From Chitinophaga pinensis DSM 2588 (GTDB lineage Bacteria; Bacteroidota; Bacteroidia; Chitinophagales; Chitinophagaceae), in contig NC_013132.1 in assembly GCF_000024005.1 (NCBI RefSeq), positions 5,450,001 through 5,514,000 of the forward strand: a stretch of DNA of 64,000 nt. The letters run 5' to 3'. Shown here one piece after another: positions 51,485 to 60,561 of this stretch. The notes under the pieces were generated by a model. The model worked only from the letters and a program-made list of their open reading frames with translations, was not told where the DNA came from and ran no database searches. How positions within the stretch are numbered: the stretch's first letter is position 1; each line of letters starts with the position of its first letter. The position numbers and the translations under genes were made by a program.

Positions 51485-53404
51485 ATGTTTTCGAAATTAA
51501 CCTTGCCGGTGGCCGCCAGTTTACTCTGTACGCTGACGCTGAAGGCCCAGGAAAAGATAAGTGATCTGGATGCAGTCACTGTTACCGCCACTGTCAATCC
51601 CGTGGTAAGCTCCAAAACCGGTCGTAATCTTTATGTTATCAAGGGCGAGGATATCGCCAGGATGCCTGTTCACTCCGTGGACGAGGTACTGCGCTATCTG
51701 CCAGGTGTAGAAGTGCAGGCAAAGGGCCCTATGGGCGCCGGCAGCGATATCGTGATCAGGGGTGGTACTTTTCAGCAGGTACTGGTAATACTCGACGGCA
51801 TACGTGTAAATGACCCCAATACCGGCCATTTCAGCAGCTATATCCCGGTTAATCCGGCAGAAATCGACCATATTGAGGTGCTGAAGGGTGCTTCTTCCGC
51901 TATTTATGGCTCTGATGCGGTAGGTGGTGTGATACACATCATTACTAAGACATTTGCCCGTACCGGTACGAGTACACCCACCAGAAAGATCACGGCTGGT
52001 GTAACCGGTGGTGAATATGGCTTGTTCAACGCCAACGCCAATGCATATTACAGCACGGAAAAGCTGGCGGTGAATATCGGTGGACAAACCAACAATGCCG
52101 ACGGTCAGCCGCAAAGGGGTATCGACGGTTATTTCCACCTGCATACGGTATCCGGTTCTGCCAGTTACCGTTTCAACGAAAACTGGAAACTGTCTTACCG
52201 TTTAAGTTATGACAGCCGCAAATTTGCCGCCCAGAACTTCTACACCACTTTCGCCTCTGATACTGCCAGCGAAAAACTTTCTACCTGGTGGCAGCAGCTG
52301 AATCTTCAATATCGTAAGGGTAAAGATGGGTTTAGTCTGATGGCCGGTTACAAGAACATGAACGATCACTACGTGTACAATTCTGTGTCTTTAGCCAATG
52401 ATAACCGCAGCAAATTATTCCAGTCCCTTGCGATCTACGAACATGCGTTCAGTAATGATCTTAACCTGGTGGCCGGCGGACAGTTCCAGCAGAAAAACAT
52501 CGTTTCCAATGACAGGGGTAATCATACTGTGAACCAGGCTGCTGGTTTTGTGTCTTTGACCGCTACCCTGTTTGATGCGTTGACATTGAGTCCGGCAGTA
52601 CGCCTTGACTGGGATGAACGCAGTGGTTCTGAACTGGTACCTCAGCTGAATGCCAGTTACCGTACCGGCAAATTCCAGGTAAGAGGTAGTGCGGGTAAAA
52701 CCATCCGTAATGCCGACTTTACCGAGCGTTACAACAACAATAACAAACCGATTGTTACCAGCGGAAAGATCGGTAATCCGGATCTGAAAGCGGAACGTTC
52801 TTTTAGTTATGAAGCAGGTGCCGACTACTTTGGCAAAACACTCCGTGTTTCTTCTACGGTGTTCCAACGCCGGTATAACGACCTGATTGACTGGGCGACT
52901 ACACCATATGCGAATATGCCGTACAAACACAACCTGTCTCCGACGGGCACGTATTCCCTGGCGACCAATATTTCTAAAATGGTGACCAGCGGACTGGAAA
53001 CAGATATCCAGTGGACGAAGACCTATAAAGAAAAACATACTGTTTCAGCGACAGCCGGTACTACCTGGTTGTATTCCGATATCCAGGAAGGACAATCTTC
53101 TTTCTATATCTCTTCACATGCGCGTTTCCTGCTGAATGGTATGTTGCAATACCGCAATTCACTGTTCTCCATCAGCGCAAATGGTTTGTATAAAGTACGC
53201 GATCCTCAGTCTGCCGCAAACATTGCAGGTGTAGTAACCAAAGAATACTTTATCGCCAGTGTGAAAGCGGATGTATTTGTGATCAAAAATATGCTCAGCT
53301 TATCTGTTGAAGCGGACAACGTTTTCAATAAAACATATGCCGATCTGACTGGTGCGCAGATGCCAGGCAGATGGCTGATGGGTGGTGTGAGACTGACTTT
53401 GTAA
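51485..53404 (+). CDS. TonB-dependent outer-membrane receptor, BtuB/FepA-like
   Basis: This 639-residue protein has a signal peptide ending LKAQ. A TonB box-like segment follows (DAVTVTATV). The plug domain carries DEVLRYLPGVEVQAKGPMGAGSDIVIRGGTFQQVLVILDGIRVNDP and IEVLKGASSAIYGSDAVGGVIHIIT. The barrel ends GRWLMGGVRLTL. Unlike the receptor at 8793, it has no carboxypeptidase-like N domain and no DUF4249 or SusD partner. The size and plug fit cobalamin, siderophore or metal receptors. No cobalamin riboswitch is present, so the ligand is open. It forms a single-gene unit with its own terminator. Confidence 0.9.
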   Translation: MFSKLTLPVAASLLCTLTLKAQEKISDLDAVTVTATVNPVVSSKTGRNLYVIKGEDIARMPVHSVDEVLRYLPGVEVQAKGPMGAGSDIVIRGGTFQQVLVILDGIRVNDPNTGHFSSYIPVNPAEIDHIEVLKGASSAIYGSDAVGGVIHIITKTFARTGTSTPTRKITAGVTGGEYGLFNANANAYYSTEKLAVNIGGQTNNADGQPQRGIDGYFHLHTVSGSASYRFNENWKLSYRLSYDSRKFAAQNFYTTFASDTASEKLSTWWQQLNLQYRKGKDGFSLMAGYKNMNDHYVYNSVSLANDNRSKLFQSLAIYEHAFSNDLNLVAGGQFQQKNIVSNDRGNHTVNQAAGFVSLTATLFDALTLSPAVRLDWDERSGSELVPQLNASYRTGKFQVRGSAGKTIRNADFTERYNNNNKPIVTSGKIGNPDLKAERSFSYEAGADYFGKTLRVSSTVFQRRYNDLIDWATTPYANMPYKHNLSPTGTYSLATNISKMVTSGLETDIQWTKTYKEKHTVSATAGTTWLYSDIQEGQSSFYISSHARFLLNGMLQYRNSLFSISANGLYKVRDPQSAANIAGVVTKEYFIASVKADVFVIKNMLSLSVEADNVFNKTYADLTGAQMPGRWLMGGVRLTL

Positions 53405-53420
53405 TCATTTAGATGACATA

Positions 53421-53459
53421 AAAAAAGTGATACCTTTTCAAAGAGGTATCACTTTTTTA
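53421..53459. terminator. Bidirectional terminator between the TonB receptor and the DUF6377 gene
   Basis: AAAAAAGTGATACCT pairs with AGGTATCACTTTTTT. An A run on the left and T run on the right give U tracts both ways. It lies in the 71-bp gap of the convergent genes ending at 53404 and 53476. Confidence 0.92.
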
Positions 53460-53475
53460 TTTAGTACAACAGCGA

Positions 53476-55086
53476 TCAATGGTCGTAACTGTCAATGAAT
53501 TTTATCTCCATTATTTTCTGCTCAAAGTCCGCGGCAGGCACCAGTGCGCGGGATTTCACCCGCATTTTATAGGTATAGACCGTGCTGACACTGTAACCCA
53601 ATATCTTGGCAATCGCTTCCTGTTCGTTGATACCCAGGCGAATGAGCGCAAAGATGCGGAGTGTGGCATTGAGTGTATCTCCTGATTTCGGCCATATCTG
53701 ATCTTCCTTTTTCAGCAATGCATTAAAAGAGATAATGAAATTAGGGAACATGGTCAGGAATACGGTATCCAGCATGGTGTACAGATTCTCCTTTTCTTCA
53801 TCTACCTGTACGTCTTCGAGAAACTGGGTCACATCCTTATATTTCCCCAGTTTGATATTGTGCAGTGTACGTTGTTTTATTCTGTCCAGGGTTTCAATGT
53901 AAGAGGAACAGGTTTTGAAAAACAAACCGATCAGCTCTTCTTTTATCCTGGAGGATTCCCAGAGTCGCCCATTGACTTTTTCCAGCTCGCCATTCTTTTC
54001 TTTGATCATCCGCTCATTTTCCTTGATCCGCTGCATCTGTTTACGGTAGATAACGAGCAGGAAAAATAATACCACCGCGACGATCAGGAAGAGCAGTAAG
54101 CCTATCAGGAGCCTGTCCTTTTCATGCTGCTTCTGATCGATCACTTTACCTGCTATAAGTGGTAACATGGTTTCGATCTGCACGGCGCGGTTCCTGGTGC
54201 CGTAGAACCTGGCATTATGGGAGGCTTCCTGTATAAGCAGGTAGGCGTCATTTGTCTTATCCAGCTTATATAACTCCTGTCCGAGCAGGAATATGGCCAG
54301 TGTTTCTTTGGTGGAGGAACGGACGTCACTGATAGCAGCAAGGGCCAGGAACATGATCCGGTCATAGCCGGTATAGGCGTAGCTGATCCTGGTGGAGACC
54401 ATGGCGATACCGTGGTGGGTCAGCGGGTGGTGGATGATGGTATTAAAGAAGAAGTCAGGCGTCAGGCGCCGCTGCTTCACTGAATCCGGCAGAAAGGCCA
54501 GGTTGATGGTTTGTTCGAAAGCATTAGACGGTGTAACGGTTTCGGCGGTTTTAAAGTCGGCTTGTGACTGCTGGTAATACTGTCCGGAGAAATAGGCGTC
54601 ATTATTATACTCCGCAATACCGGCATTGAGCCGGGCCCGCAGGATCAGGTAATCTGTTTTGCGTGTATCGGACAGCCCGCTGCTATCAATGTCATCAGCT
54701 ACGTCGAAGGCTTCTTTATAAAAACCTGTATTCAGCAAAATAGTACCGAGCAGAATCTTACTATGGACTAAGTCATCTGTTTTATGAAACTTCGAAGAGA
54801 GATTGATCATCTTGCGGACATATACAAATGCCGAATCGAATTTAAAGGAGTGGTATTCCTCAAAAATCTGTTCACATAACCTGAATTGTGTATGAAAGTT
54901 AAAGGTGTCGGCACAGAACAGCTGGGTTCGTAACCGGTCGATATGTGTTTGTTTTGCCTGGTCATAAAGATTGCTTTTCCTCAATTCTGTTTTAAGCACA
55001 TTCAGCAGACTGTCAGATTTACCGGTTTGCGCATATCCATTGAATCCGGTAAACAGTAAAAACAAAACAACTAATAATTTATCCAT
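53476..55086 (-). CDS. DUF6377-type membrane regulator (SusR-like) for the SusC/SusD locus
   Basis: This 536-residue protein has a signal peptide (ending GYAQ). A periplasmic helical, TPR-like region spans about 30-315. One transmembrane helix lies at about 326-347, followed by a coiled coil (about 350-385). The cytoplasmic C-terminal region includes a helix-turn-helix-like segment at about 487-514 (NEQEAIAKILGYSVSTVYTYKMRVKSRA) that resembles a LuxR-type DNA-binding unit. This architecture matches DUF6377 proteins, which sit next to SusCD genes and are thought to sense a periplasmic ligand and switch on transcription. Its start is about 400 bp from susC on the opposite strand, supporting control of that pair. 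Confidence 0.85.
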   Translation of the reverse strand: MDKLLVVLFLLFTGFNGYAQTGKSDSLLNVLKTELRKSNLYDQAKQTHIDRLRTQLFCADTFNFHTQFRLCEQIFEEYHSFKFDSAFVYVRKMINLSSKFHKTDDLVHSKILLGTILLNTGFYKEAFDVADDIDSSGLSDTRKTDYLILRARLNAGIAEYNNDAYFSGQYYQQSQADFKTAETVTPSNAFEQTINLAFLPDSVKQRRLTPDFFFNTIIHHPLTHHGIAMVSTRISYAYTGYDRIMFLALAAISDVRSSTKETLAIFLLGQELYKLDKTNDAYLLIQEASHNARFYGTRNRAVQIETMLPLIAGKVIDQKQHEKDRLLIGLLLFLIVAVVLFFLLVIYRKQMQRIKENERMIKEKNGELEKVNGRLWESSRIKEELIGLFFKTCSSYIETLDRIKQRTLHNIKLGKYKDVTQFLEDVQVDEEKENLYTMLDTVFLTMFPNFIISFNALLKKEDQIWPKSGDTLNATLRIFALIRLGINEQEAIAKILGYSVSTVYTYKMRVKSRALVPAADFEQKIMEIKFIDSYDH

Positions 55087-55486
55087 ATGGATGTAAGCTC
55101 CTCTTTTAAGTAGTACGTAATTTTCCCTTCTTCAGATGACAAGTTAAAAGCCGTATAAACGATTTTGGTATTGTTCTGCTGGCTGGTCCGGAGTATCCGG
55201 GCGGTTGATAAGGCCCCATTTTTTCCCTGTAATCCTTTGAAAACCTGTTGGATAGCCTTAGATTTTTCTATACAAATCCCGGACTAAGATATTGATTATC
55301 AGAAAGAATTTTTATAAAACGTTTAGATTTTTTATCTGCGGGTCCTGCTCCGGCTGCAATGGCTTCTTTCGTGACTTAATTTGGTCAGCCAGTTCAAATG
55401 CCATGACCGGCACTGGAACCAACAATCATCAGCTGCAGCGATGAACCATGAAATTTCGCGTTAATGAACCAATTAAGTAGACTGTT
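55087..55486. other. Divergent control region between the DUF6377 regulator and SusC
   Basis: A 400-bp gap without a gene. It is AT-rich around 55255-55345. Near 55376 is TTAATTTG, one mismatch from the TAnnTTTG -7 element, which could drive SusC. No clear palindrome or riboswitch was recognised. Confidence 0.5.
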
Positions 55487-58477
55487 ATGTTTTTAAAAAT
55501 TCTACGATTACTGAGCTGCTTTGCCCTGATCTTAGTCCACGCTTACCCGGTACTTGCCCAGAACAGAGTCATAGAAGGTAAAGTTATTGACTCTTCCAGC
55601 AACAGTCCATTACCAGGAGTGACTGTCAGAATTGCAGGTACCAAATCGGGCACCGCCACCGACATCAACGGCGTATTCCGGCTGACGCTTACGGCTGATG
55701 CCCGTGAACTTATTTTTTCTTCCATTGATTATGCACCCCAGACAGTTGCTATTGCCAACCAAAGTACTTTCTCTGTAAAACTTGCTCCGCTCAGCCGTGA
55801 ACTTAAAGGCGTTGAAGTGGTGAGTGTAGGTTATGGTACAATGGACAGAAAGGAAGTTTCCAGTGCGATTACGCATGTGCGGGCGGAAGATCTGAAATCT
55901 GTTGCTGCCAATAACCCGCTGATGTCCTTACAGGGAAAGGTAGCCGGTTTAACCGTATCCAACACCTCCACGGCTGATCCTAACTCCTCTCCGAGCATCC
56001 AGCTGCGAGGCGTATCCTCCCGTAGTGCGGGTCTGGGACCTTTGTATGTCATCAATGGCGTACCAGGTGGTAATATCGACAACATTAACCAGAACGATAT
56101 CGAATCCATCGACGTGCTGAAAGGCGGCGCCGCTTCAGCGATTTACGGTACGAGAGGTAGTAATGGTGTCATCATCATCACAACCAAGAAAGGCACTGGT
56201 GATTCCAAAATGGTATACAGTGGTTATGTGAGCATGGATCGTCTCACCATGAAGCCTGAAGTACTCACGGCAGAAGAGTTCCGGAAGTTCCGTGTCGGCG
56301 CTACACCGGCACAGGGTATCGACTATGGCGGTAATACCGACTGGATGAAATCAGTCACCCGTGAGCCTGCGTATGCACAGAAGCATACCCTGCAGATTTC
56401 CGGTGGAACGGCCAGGGATAACTATTTCGCTTCGGCTGATTACAGGAATGCGGATGGTATTGACCTGCGTGCTTCCAAAAAGGAATATGGCGCACGTCTG
56501 AACCTGAATCATACTTCCAAAGAAGATGTTTATACGGTTTCCTTCAATGTTGCACCGAGGTATATGAAAACCAGTAATGCAGACCAGGGAAACTTCAATA
56601 ATGCGCTTACGCTGAATCCGACGCTGCCTATTTACGACAGCACCGGCTATCGTTATATCAATACCGGCTTTTTCTCCAATAATCCGGTGGAGAATGCACG
56701 GCTGATCAAAAGTCAGGCGGAGATCAAACAACTGGATATGAGCGGCTCTTTCCGGGTCAATATCACCAGGAATCTGAACTCCATGGTGACGATCTCCAAC
56801 ATCCGGTCTTCCTACAAGAATCTGTTCTTCTCTCCTTCTACCCTGACGACGATTGTACATGCAGGGCAGGTAACGAAGACGAACTATGCTTCACAGGAGC
56901 AGCAGGATAATGACCAGCGTAATCTGGAATGGACCATCAATTATGCGTTGAATCTGAACAGGAATCACTTTAAGTTCCTGGGCGGTTATTCTTACAGCTA
57001 CTTCAATTACCAGCAATTCGCGGCTAACAACTATGATTTTCCATTCGATACTTTCCTGTGGAATAATCTGGGTTCCGGTACCTGGAATGGAGGTGATAAA
57101 GGCAACGGACAAAGCGCAGTGTCTTCCACACAGAATGACTCCAGACTGGCCGCATTCTTTGGCAGGATCAACTATGATTATGATAATAAGTATATCCTGA
57201 CGGTGAGTCTGCGTCATGAAGGTTCTTCTAAATTCGGCAGAAACAACAAATGGGGTAGTTTCCCGGCGGTATCTGCTGCATGGCGTATCTCTGACGAGGA
57301 TTTCCTGAAGGATAAAATCAGCTGGCTGAATGACCTGAAACTGAGAGCCGATTACGGTGTGACCGGTAACCAGGATTTTGGTAATTATCTGTCCTTACTG
57401 TTGTATGGCGGATATGGTTATTTCCCTTTCAACGGCACGACTTACCAGGTGTATGGACCTTCGCAGAATATCAATCCTAACCTGGGTTGGGAAAAAGCAA
57501 TCAACTTTAACGTAGGTCTTGACTTTGATCTGTTTAAAAGCCGTGTGTCAGGTTCGGTGAACTACTATGTACGTACCAACAAGGACCTGCTGGGTTATTA
57601 CAATGTACCGTTGCCACCCAATCCGCAGTCACAGACCTTCAGCAACGTGGGTACTATGAAAAACACCGGTCTGGAAATCCAGCTGAACGGATCCGTGGTA
57701 CAGTCAAAAGACTTCAGCTACAATGTGTCTTTTGCGACGGCTTTAAATAATAACAAATTCGTCTCTTTCTCTAATAAACTGTACCAGGGAGCACCATTCC
57801 AGGATGTAGCGGGATTACCTGCACCAGGTAGTCCGGGTAACATCCAGCGTTTACAGGAAGGACATCGTATCGGGGACTTTTACATGCTGAAGTCAGCAGG
57901 TGTAAATGAGAATGGCGCATTGCTGGCGTATAAAAAAGACGGCAGTATTGTAACGGCTAACCAGACTAATGCAGATGATAAGCAGTTTGTGGGGAATGGT
58001 TTGCCGAAATTCACCGGTTCATTAGGTAACACTTTCCGTTATAAGAACTGGGACCTGAATATCTTCTTCAGGGGTAATTTCGGCTACAAGCTGTTCAACA
58101 TGCAGGCATTTTATGTGGGTACGCCGGCTACACAGTCCGACGCCAATACGCTGAAATCTGCCTACGATCCGAAGAGCAAGTATGCTAAACTGACCAGTTC
58201 TTCTACCACAGCCCTTGCTTCCGACTATTTCCTGGAATCGGGTTCTTTCGTGAAGATCGACAACGTATCGCTGGGTTATGGCCGTGAAGTCAATTCCAAG
58301 TACCTGCATGCGTTCAGGGTATATGCTTCAGCGAGCAACCTGCATACGTTCACCAGCTTCAAGGGAGGCGATCCTGATCTGTACCCTATTAACGGCTTAA
58401 CGCCTGGCGTGCAGGGTAATCTGAATTTCTATCCGGCGACAATTCAGTTACTGGGAGGCTTACAGGTAACATTCTAA
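55487..58477 (+). CDS. SusC/RagA-type TonB-linked outer-membrane transporter
   Basis: This 996-residue protein has a signal peptide ending LAQN. A carboxypeptidase-regulatory-like domain follows (NRVIEGKVIDSSSNSPLPGVTVRIAGTKSGTATDINGVFRLT). The plug carries the SusC marks SVGYGTMDRKEVSSAITHV, PSIQLRGVSS, PLYVINGVPGG, IESIDVLKGGAASAIYGTRGSNGVIIITTKKG. The barrel ends in GLQVTF. It imports a glycan or peptide with its SusD lid, encoded 19 bp downstream. The substrate is unknown because no glycoside hydrolase lies in the locus before the insertion sequences begin. Confidence 0.96.
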   Translation: MFLKILRLLSCFALILVHAYPVLAQNRVIEGKVIDSSSNSPLPGVTVRIAGTKSGTATDINGVFRLTLTADARELIFSSIDYAPQTVAIANQSTFSVKLAPLSRELKGVEVVSVGYGTMDRKEVSSAITHVRAEDLKSVAANNPLMSLQGKVAGLTVSNTSTADPNSSPSIQLRGVSSRSAGLGPLYVINGVPGGNIDNINQNDIESIDVLKGGAASAIYGTRGSNGVIIITTKKGTGDSKMVYSGYVSMDRLTMKPEVLTAEEFRKFRVGATPAQGIDYGGNTDWMKSVTREPAYAQKHTLQISGGTARDNYFASADYRNADGIDLRASKKEYGARLNLNHTSKEDVYTVSFNVAPRYMKTSNADQGNFNNALTLNPTLPIYDSTGYRYINTGFFSNNPVENARLIKSQAEIKQLDMSGSFRVNITRNLNSMVTISNIRSSYKNLFFSPSTLTTIVHAGQVTKTNYASQEQQDNDQRNLEWTINYALNLNRNHFKFLGGYSYSYFNYQQFAANNYDFPFDTFLWNNLGSGTWNGGDKGNGQSAVSSTQNDSRLAAFFGRINYDYDNKYILTVSLRHEGSSKFGRNNKWGSFPAVSAAWRISDEDFLKDKISWLNDLKLRADYGVTGNQDFGNYLSLLLYGGYGYFPFNGTTYQVYGPSQNINPNLGWEKAINFNVGLDFDLFKSRVSGSVNYYVRTNKDLLGYYNVPLPPNPQSQTFSNVGTMKNTGLEIQLNGSVVQSKDFSYNVSFATALNNNKFVSFSNKLYQGAPFQDVAGLPAPGSPGNIQRLQEGHRIGDFYMLKSAGVNENGALLAYKKDGSIVTANQTNADDKQFVGNGLPKFTGSLGNTFRYKNWDLNIFFRGNFGYKLFNMQAFYVGTPATQSDANTLKSAYDPKSKYAKLTSSSTTALASDYFLESGSFVKIDNVSLGYGREVNSKYLHAFRVYASASNLHTFTSFKGGDPDLYPINGLTPGVQGNLNFYPATIQLLGGLQVTF

Positions 58478-58496
58478 ACAATTAACTGGTACAGAG

Positions 58497-60233
58497 ATGA
58501 AAAAGAACTATAGAAAATATATCATAAACGCTGCGTTGATCACTGCAATGACAATGGGCAGCTGTACGAAACTGGAAGAAAGTGTGTATGACAGGGTTGA
58601 CGAGTCGCAATTCCTGACCAGACGCGATGATGTGATCAGGGACTTTTTACGCCCGTTTGAGCACGCTTACTGGAGTATCCAGGGAAATGACGTCTATGCG
58701 GTGGGTGAAAACAGTACTGATGAAATAGGCACTTATAACCGTCAGGGTGACTGGCAGGATGGTGGTTATTATCAGCGTATGCACTATCATACCTGGACGA
58801 ACCAGGATGGTTTTACCAATGGCGCCTGGACGGCTTTCTACCAGGGTATTGTACTGGCTACGAACTCACTGCAGGACATGGAGGGAATCGCTGATCCGAG
58901 GAGGCTGAATGTCACGCCTACGGAGCTGGCTGATTTTAAGGCGGAACTGAGAACGCTGCGCGCCTGGTTTTATATCAGGGCGTTTGATTTCTACCGCAAT
59001 ATTGTGCTTGTACATGATGTGAAAAACACGACGGTGAGCGGTCCACAGTCGCCGCCCGCAGAAACCTTTAAATACATAGAGGAAGAGCTGAAAGCGGCGC
59101 TGCCTGATCTGCCTAAACGCGAAGCGCTGGGCGAAAAAGGTATTGGCAGGTGGACACAGGCAGGTGCGGCTGCTTTACTGGTAAGACTGTATCTGAATGC
59201 ACAGGCGTATATCAAGGAAGACAGGTTTGCAGATTGTGCGGCGGTATGTCAGGATATCATCGATGGTAAGTATGGTAGTTATCAACTGGATACCCGCTGG
59301 GATGCGCCGTTTGATTATACGAATACCTCTTTGAATTCAGAGACAATTTATGGGTTCCCTTCCAGTTTGTCTCGTACACACTGGCAGTATGATGGCGGCA
59401 TGTATTTCTGGTCCATGACCTATGATGCGGCACCTTTGTATTGTGGTTTTACGGATTTCGGCAAATCCAATCCAAGGTTTGCGTTACAACCCGGAAGGAA
59501 TGTTGATAGTGTTGAGTACAATTTCCAGCTGGGTAAGCCTTTTGTTAAGTTCCAGCGTTATCCGGACGACCTTCGACTGAAGCTTTACAAGAATCTTGGC
59601 AACAGTAAACGTGAAGGGATGTTCCTGTACGGTTACCTGCCTTTTCAGCGTAATGTAAATGGCAACTCCGTACCTGATACCGTACGCGGTAACAAGGGGG
59701 ATTATCCGTTGTTTATCCGCGATCAGGTGGGTTGGTTTTTGGGAACGAAGCCTGGTCAGCCGGTAGCAGATAAAGAATCCAATATGAACCATGCTGACCA
59801 TAATTCCGGTGTGTTCCTGATGAAATATCCGGTATATCCGACACCGGATCCCAATCGTATCACTTCGGCTTATGCGGAGGTACGTTTATCAGAGATTTAT
59901 TATTCACTGGCGGAATGTAAGTATCGGTCGGGCGATAAGGCCGGCGCGGCTGCTTTACTGAATGCAGTGCGTAAGCGTAACTATCCGGACGAATCTACAA
60001 GTTTGTATAAGCTGGATGGTAGTCAGCTGAACGACCAGGAGATGCTGGATGAATGGGGACGTGAGTTTTTGGGTGAGAACCGCAGACGTACGGATCTGGT
60101 ACGCTGGGGCGTATTTAATACGGGTACCTGGTGGGATAAGCAGCCAGATGCAGATGATCATACCGCGATATTCCCGATAGGAAGAGATATTCTCGGGGCA
60201 AACCCACAGTTTAAACAGAATCCCGGCTATTAG
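58497..60233 (+). CDS. SusD/RagB-type surface lipoprotein
   Basis: This 578-residue lipoprotein (lipobox MGSC) has the SusD pattern: an N-terminal helical TPR framework (WTAFYQGIVLATNSLQDME, TELADFKAELRTLRAWFYIRAFDFYRNIVLV). The C-terminal conserved part is AEVRLSEIYYSLAECKYRSGDKAGAAALLNAVRKRNY and WGREFLGENRRRTDLVRWGVF. It forms the ligand-binding lid over SusC. The end (FPIGRDILGANPQFKQNPGY) is the usual intact SusD end, so the nearby insertion sequences did not truncate it. Confidence 0.96.
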   Translation: MKKNYRKYIINAALITAMTMGSCTKLEESVYDRVDESQFLTRRDDVIRDFLRPFEHAYWSIQGNDVYAVGENSTDEIGTYNRQGDWQDGGYYQRMHYHTWTNQDGFTNGAWTAFYQGIVLATNSLQDMEGIADPRRLNVTPTELADFKAELRTLRAWFYIRAFDFYRNIVLVHDVKNTTVSGPQSPPAETFKYIEEELKAALPDLPKREALGEKGIGRWTQAGAAALLVRLYLNAQAYIKEDRFADCAAVCQDIIDGKYGSYQLDTRWDAPFDYTNTSLNSETIYGFPSSLSRTHWQYDGGMYFWSMTYDAAPLYCGFTDFGKSNPRFALQPGRNVDSVEYNFQLGKPFVKFQRYPDDLRLKLYKNLGNSKREGMFLYGYLPFQRNVNGNSVPDTVRGNKGDYPLFIRDQVGWFLGTKPGQPVADKESNMNHADHNSGVFLMKYPVYPTPDPNRITSAYAEVRLSEIYYSLAECKYRSGDKAGAAALLNAVRKRNYPDESTSLYKLDGSQLNDQEMLDEWGREFLGENRRRTDLVRWGVFNTGTWWDKQPDADDHTAIFPIGRDILGANPQFKQNPGY

Positions 60234-60256
60234 TTGTTACAGGTTTTAGATGAAAG

Positions 60257-60296
60257 AGCCCATGATCCTGAGTGTTTTAGGGTCAATGGGCTTTTT
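60257..60296 (+). terminator. Rho-independent terminator after susD
   Basis: AGCCCATGATCCT pairs with AGGGTCAATGGGCT with small mismatches, followed by a T run. It begins 23 bp after the SusD stop. Confidence 0.88.
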
Positions 60297-60298
60297 CA

Positions 60299-60457
60299 AT
60301 TAAGAATTAGGAATTAAGAATTAAGAATTGGAATGCAGCGGAGATCTTCGCGGTAATTCTTAATTCTTAATTCTTAATTCTTAATTCTTAATTCTTAATT
60401 CTTAATTCTTAATTCTTAATTCTTAATTCTTAATTCTTAATTCTTAATTCTTAATTC
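60299..60457. repeat. Heptanucleotide (TTAATTC) array with an inverted flank, left of IS copy 1
   Basis: About 15 copies of a 7-bp unit (TTAATTC) run from 60354 to 60457. Just upstream, 60299-60330 holds about four copies of the same unit in the opposite direction (AATTAAG/AATTAGG). A 23-bp spacer with a near-palindrome (GCGGAGATCTTCGC) separates the arms, so the whole could fold into a long hairpin. IS copy 1 begins directly at its right end. Confidence 0.9.
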
Positions 60458-60516
60458 TATAGTGTCCGGTTAAAATTGGGATTACCCCTTTATTCCTTTC
60501 AAACTCAATATAGATG

Positions 60517-60561
60517 GGAGGGGCTTACTGCTATTATAAAAGTAAGCCCCCCTCTTTTTTT
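60517..60561 (+). terminator. Inward-facing terminator at the left end of IS copy 1
   Basis: GGGAGGGGCTTACT pairs with AGTAAGCCCCCCTC (one mismatch), followed by seven T on the plus strand. It would stop transcription entering from the susD side before it runs antisense through the transposase. The same structure occurs in copy 2 at 62022-62066. Confidence 0.8.
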
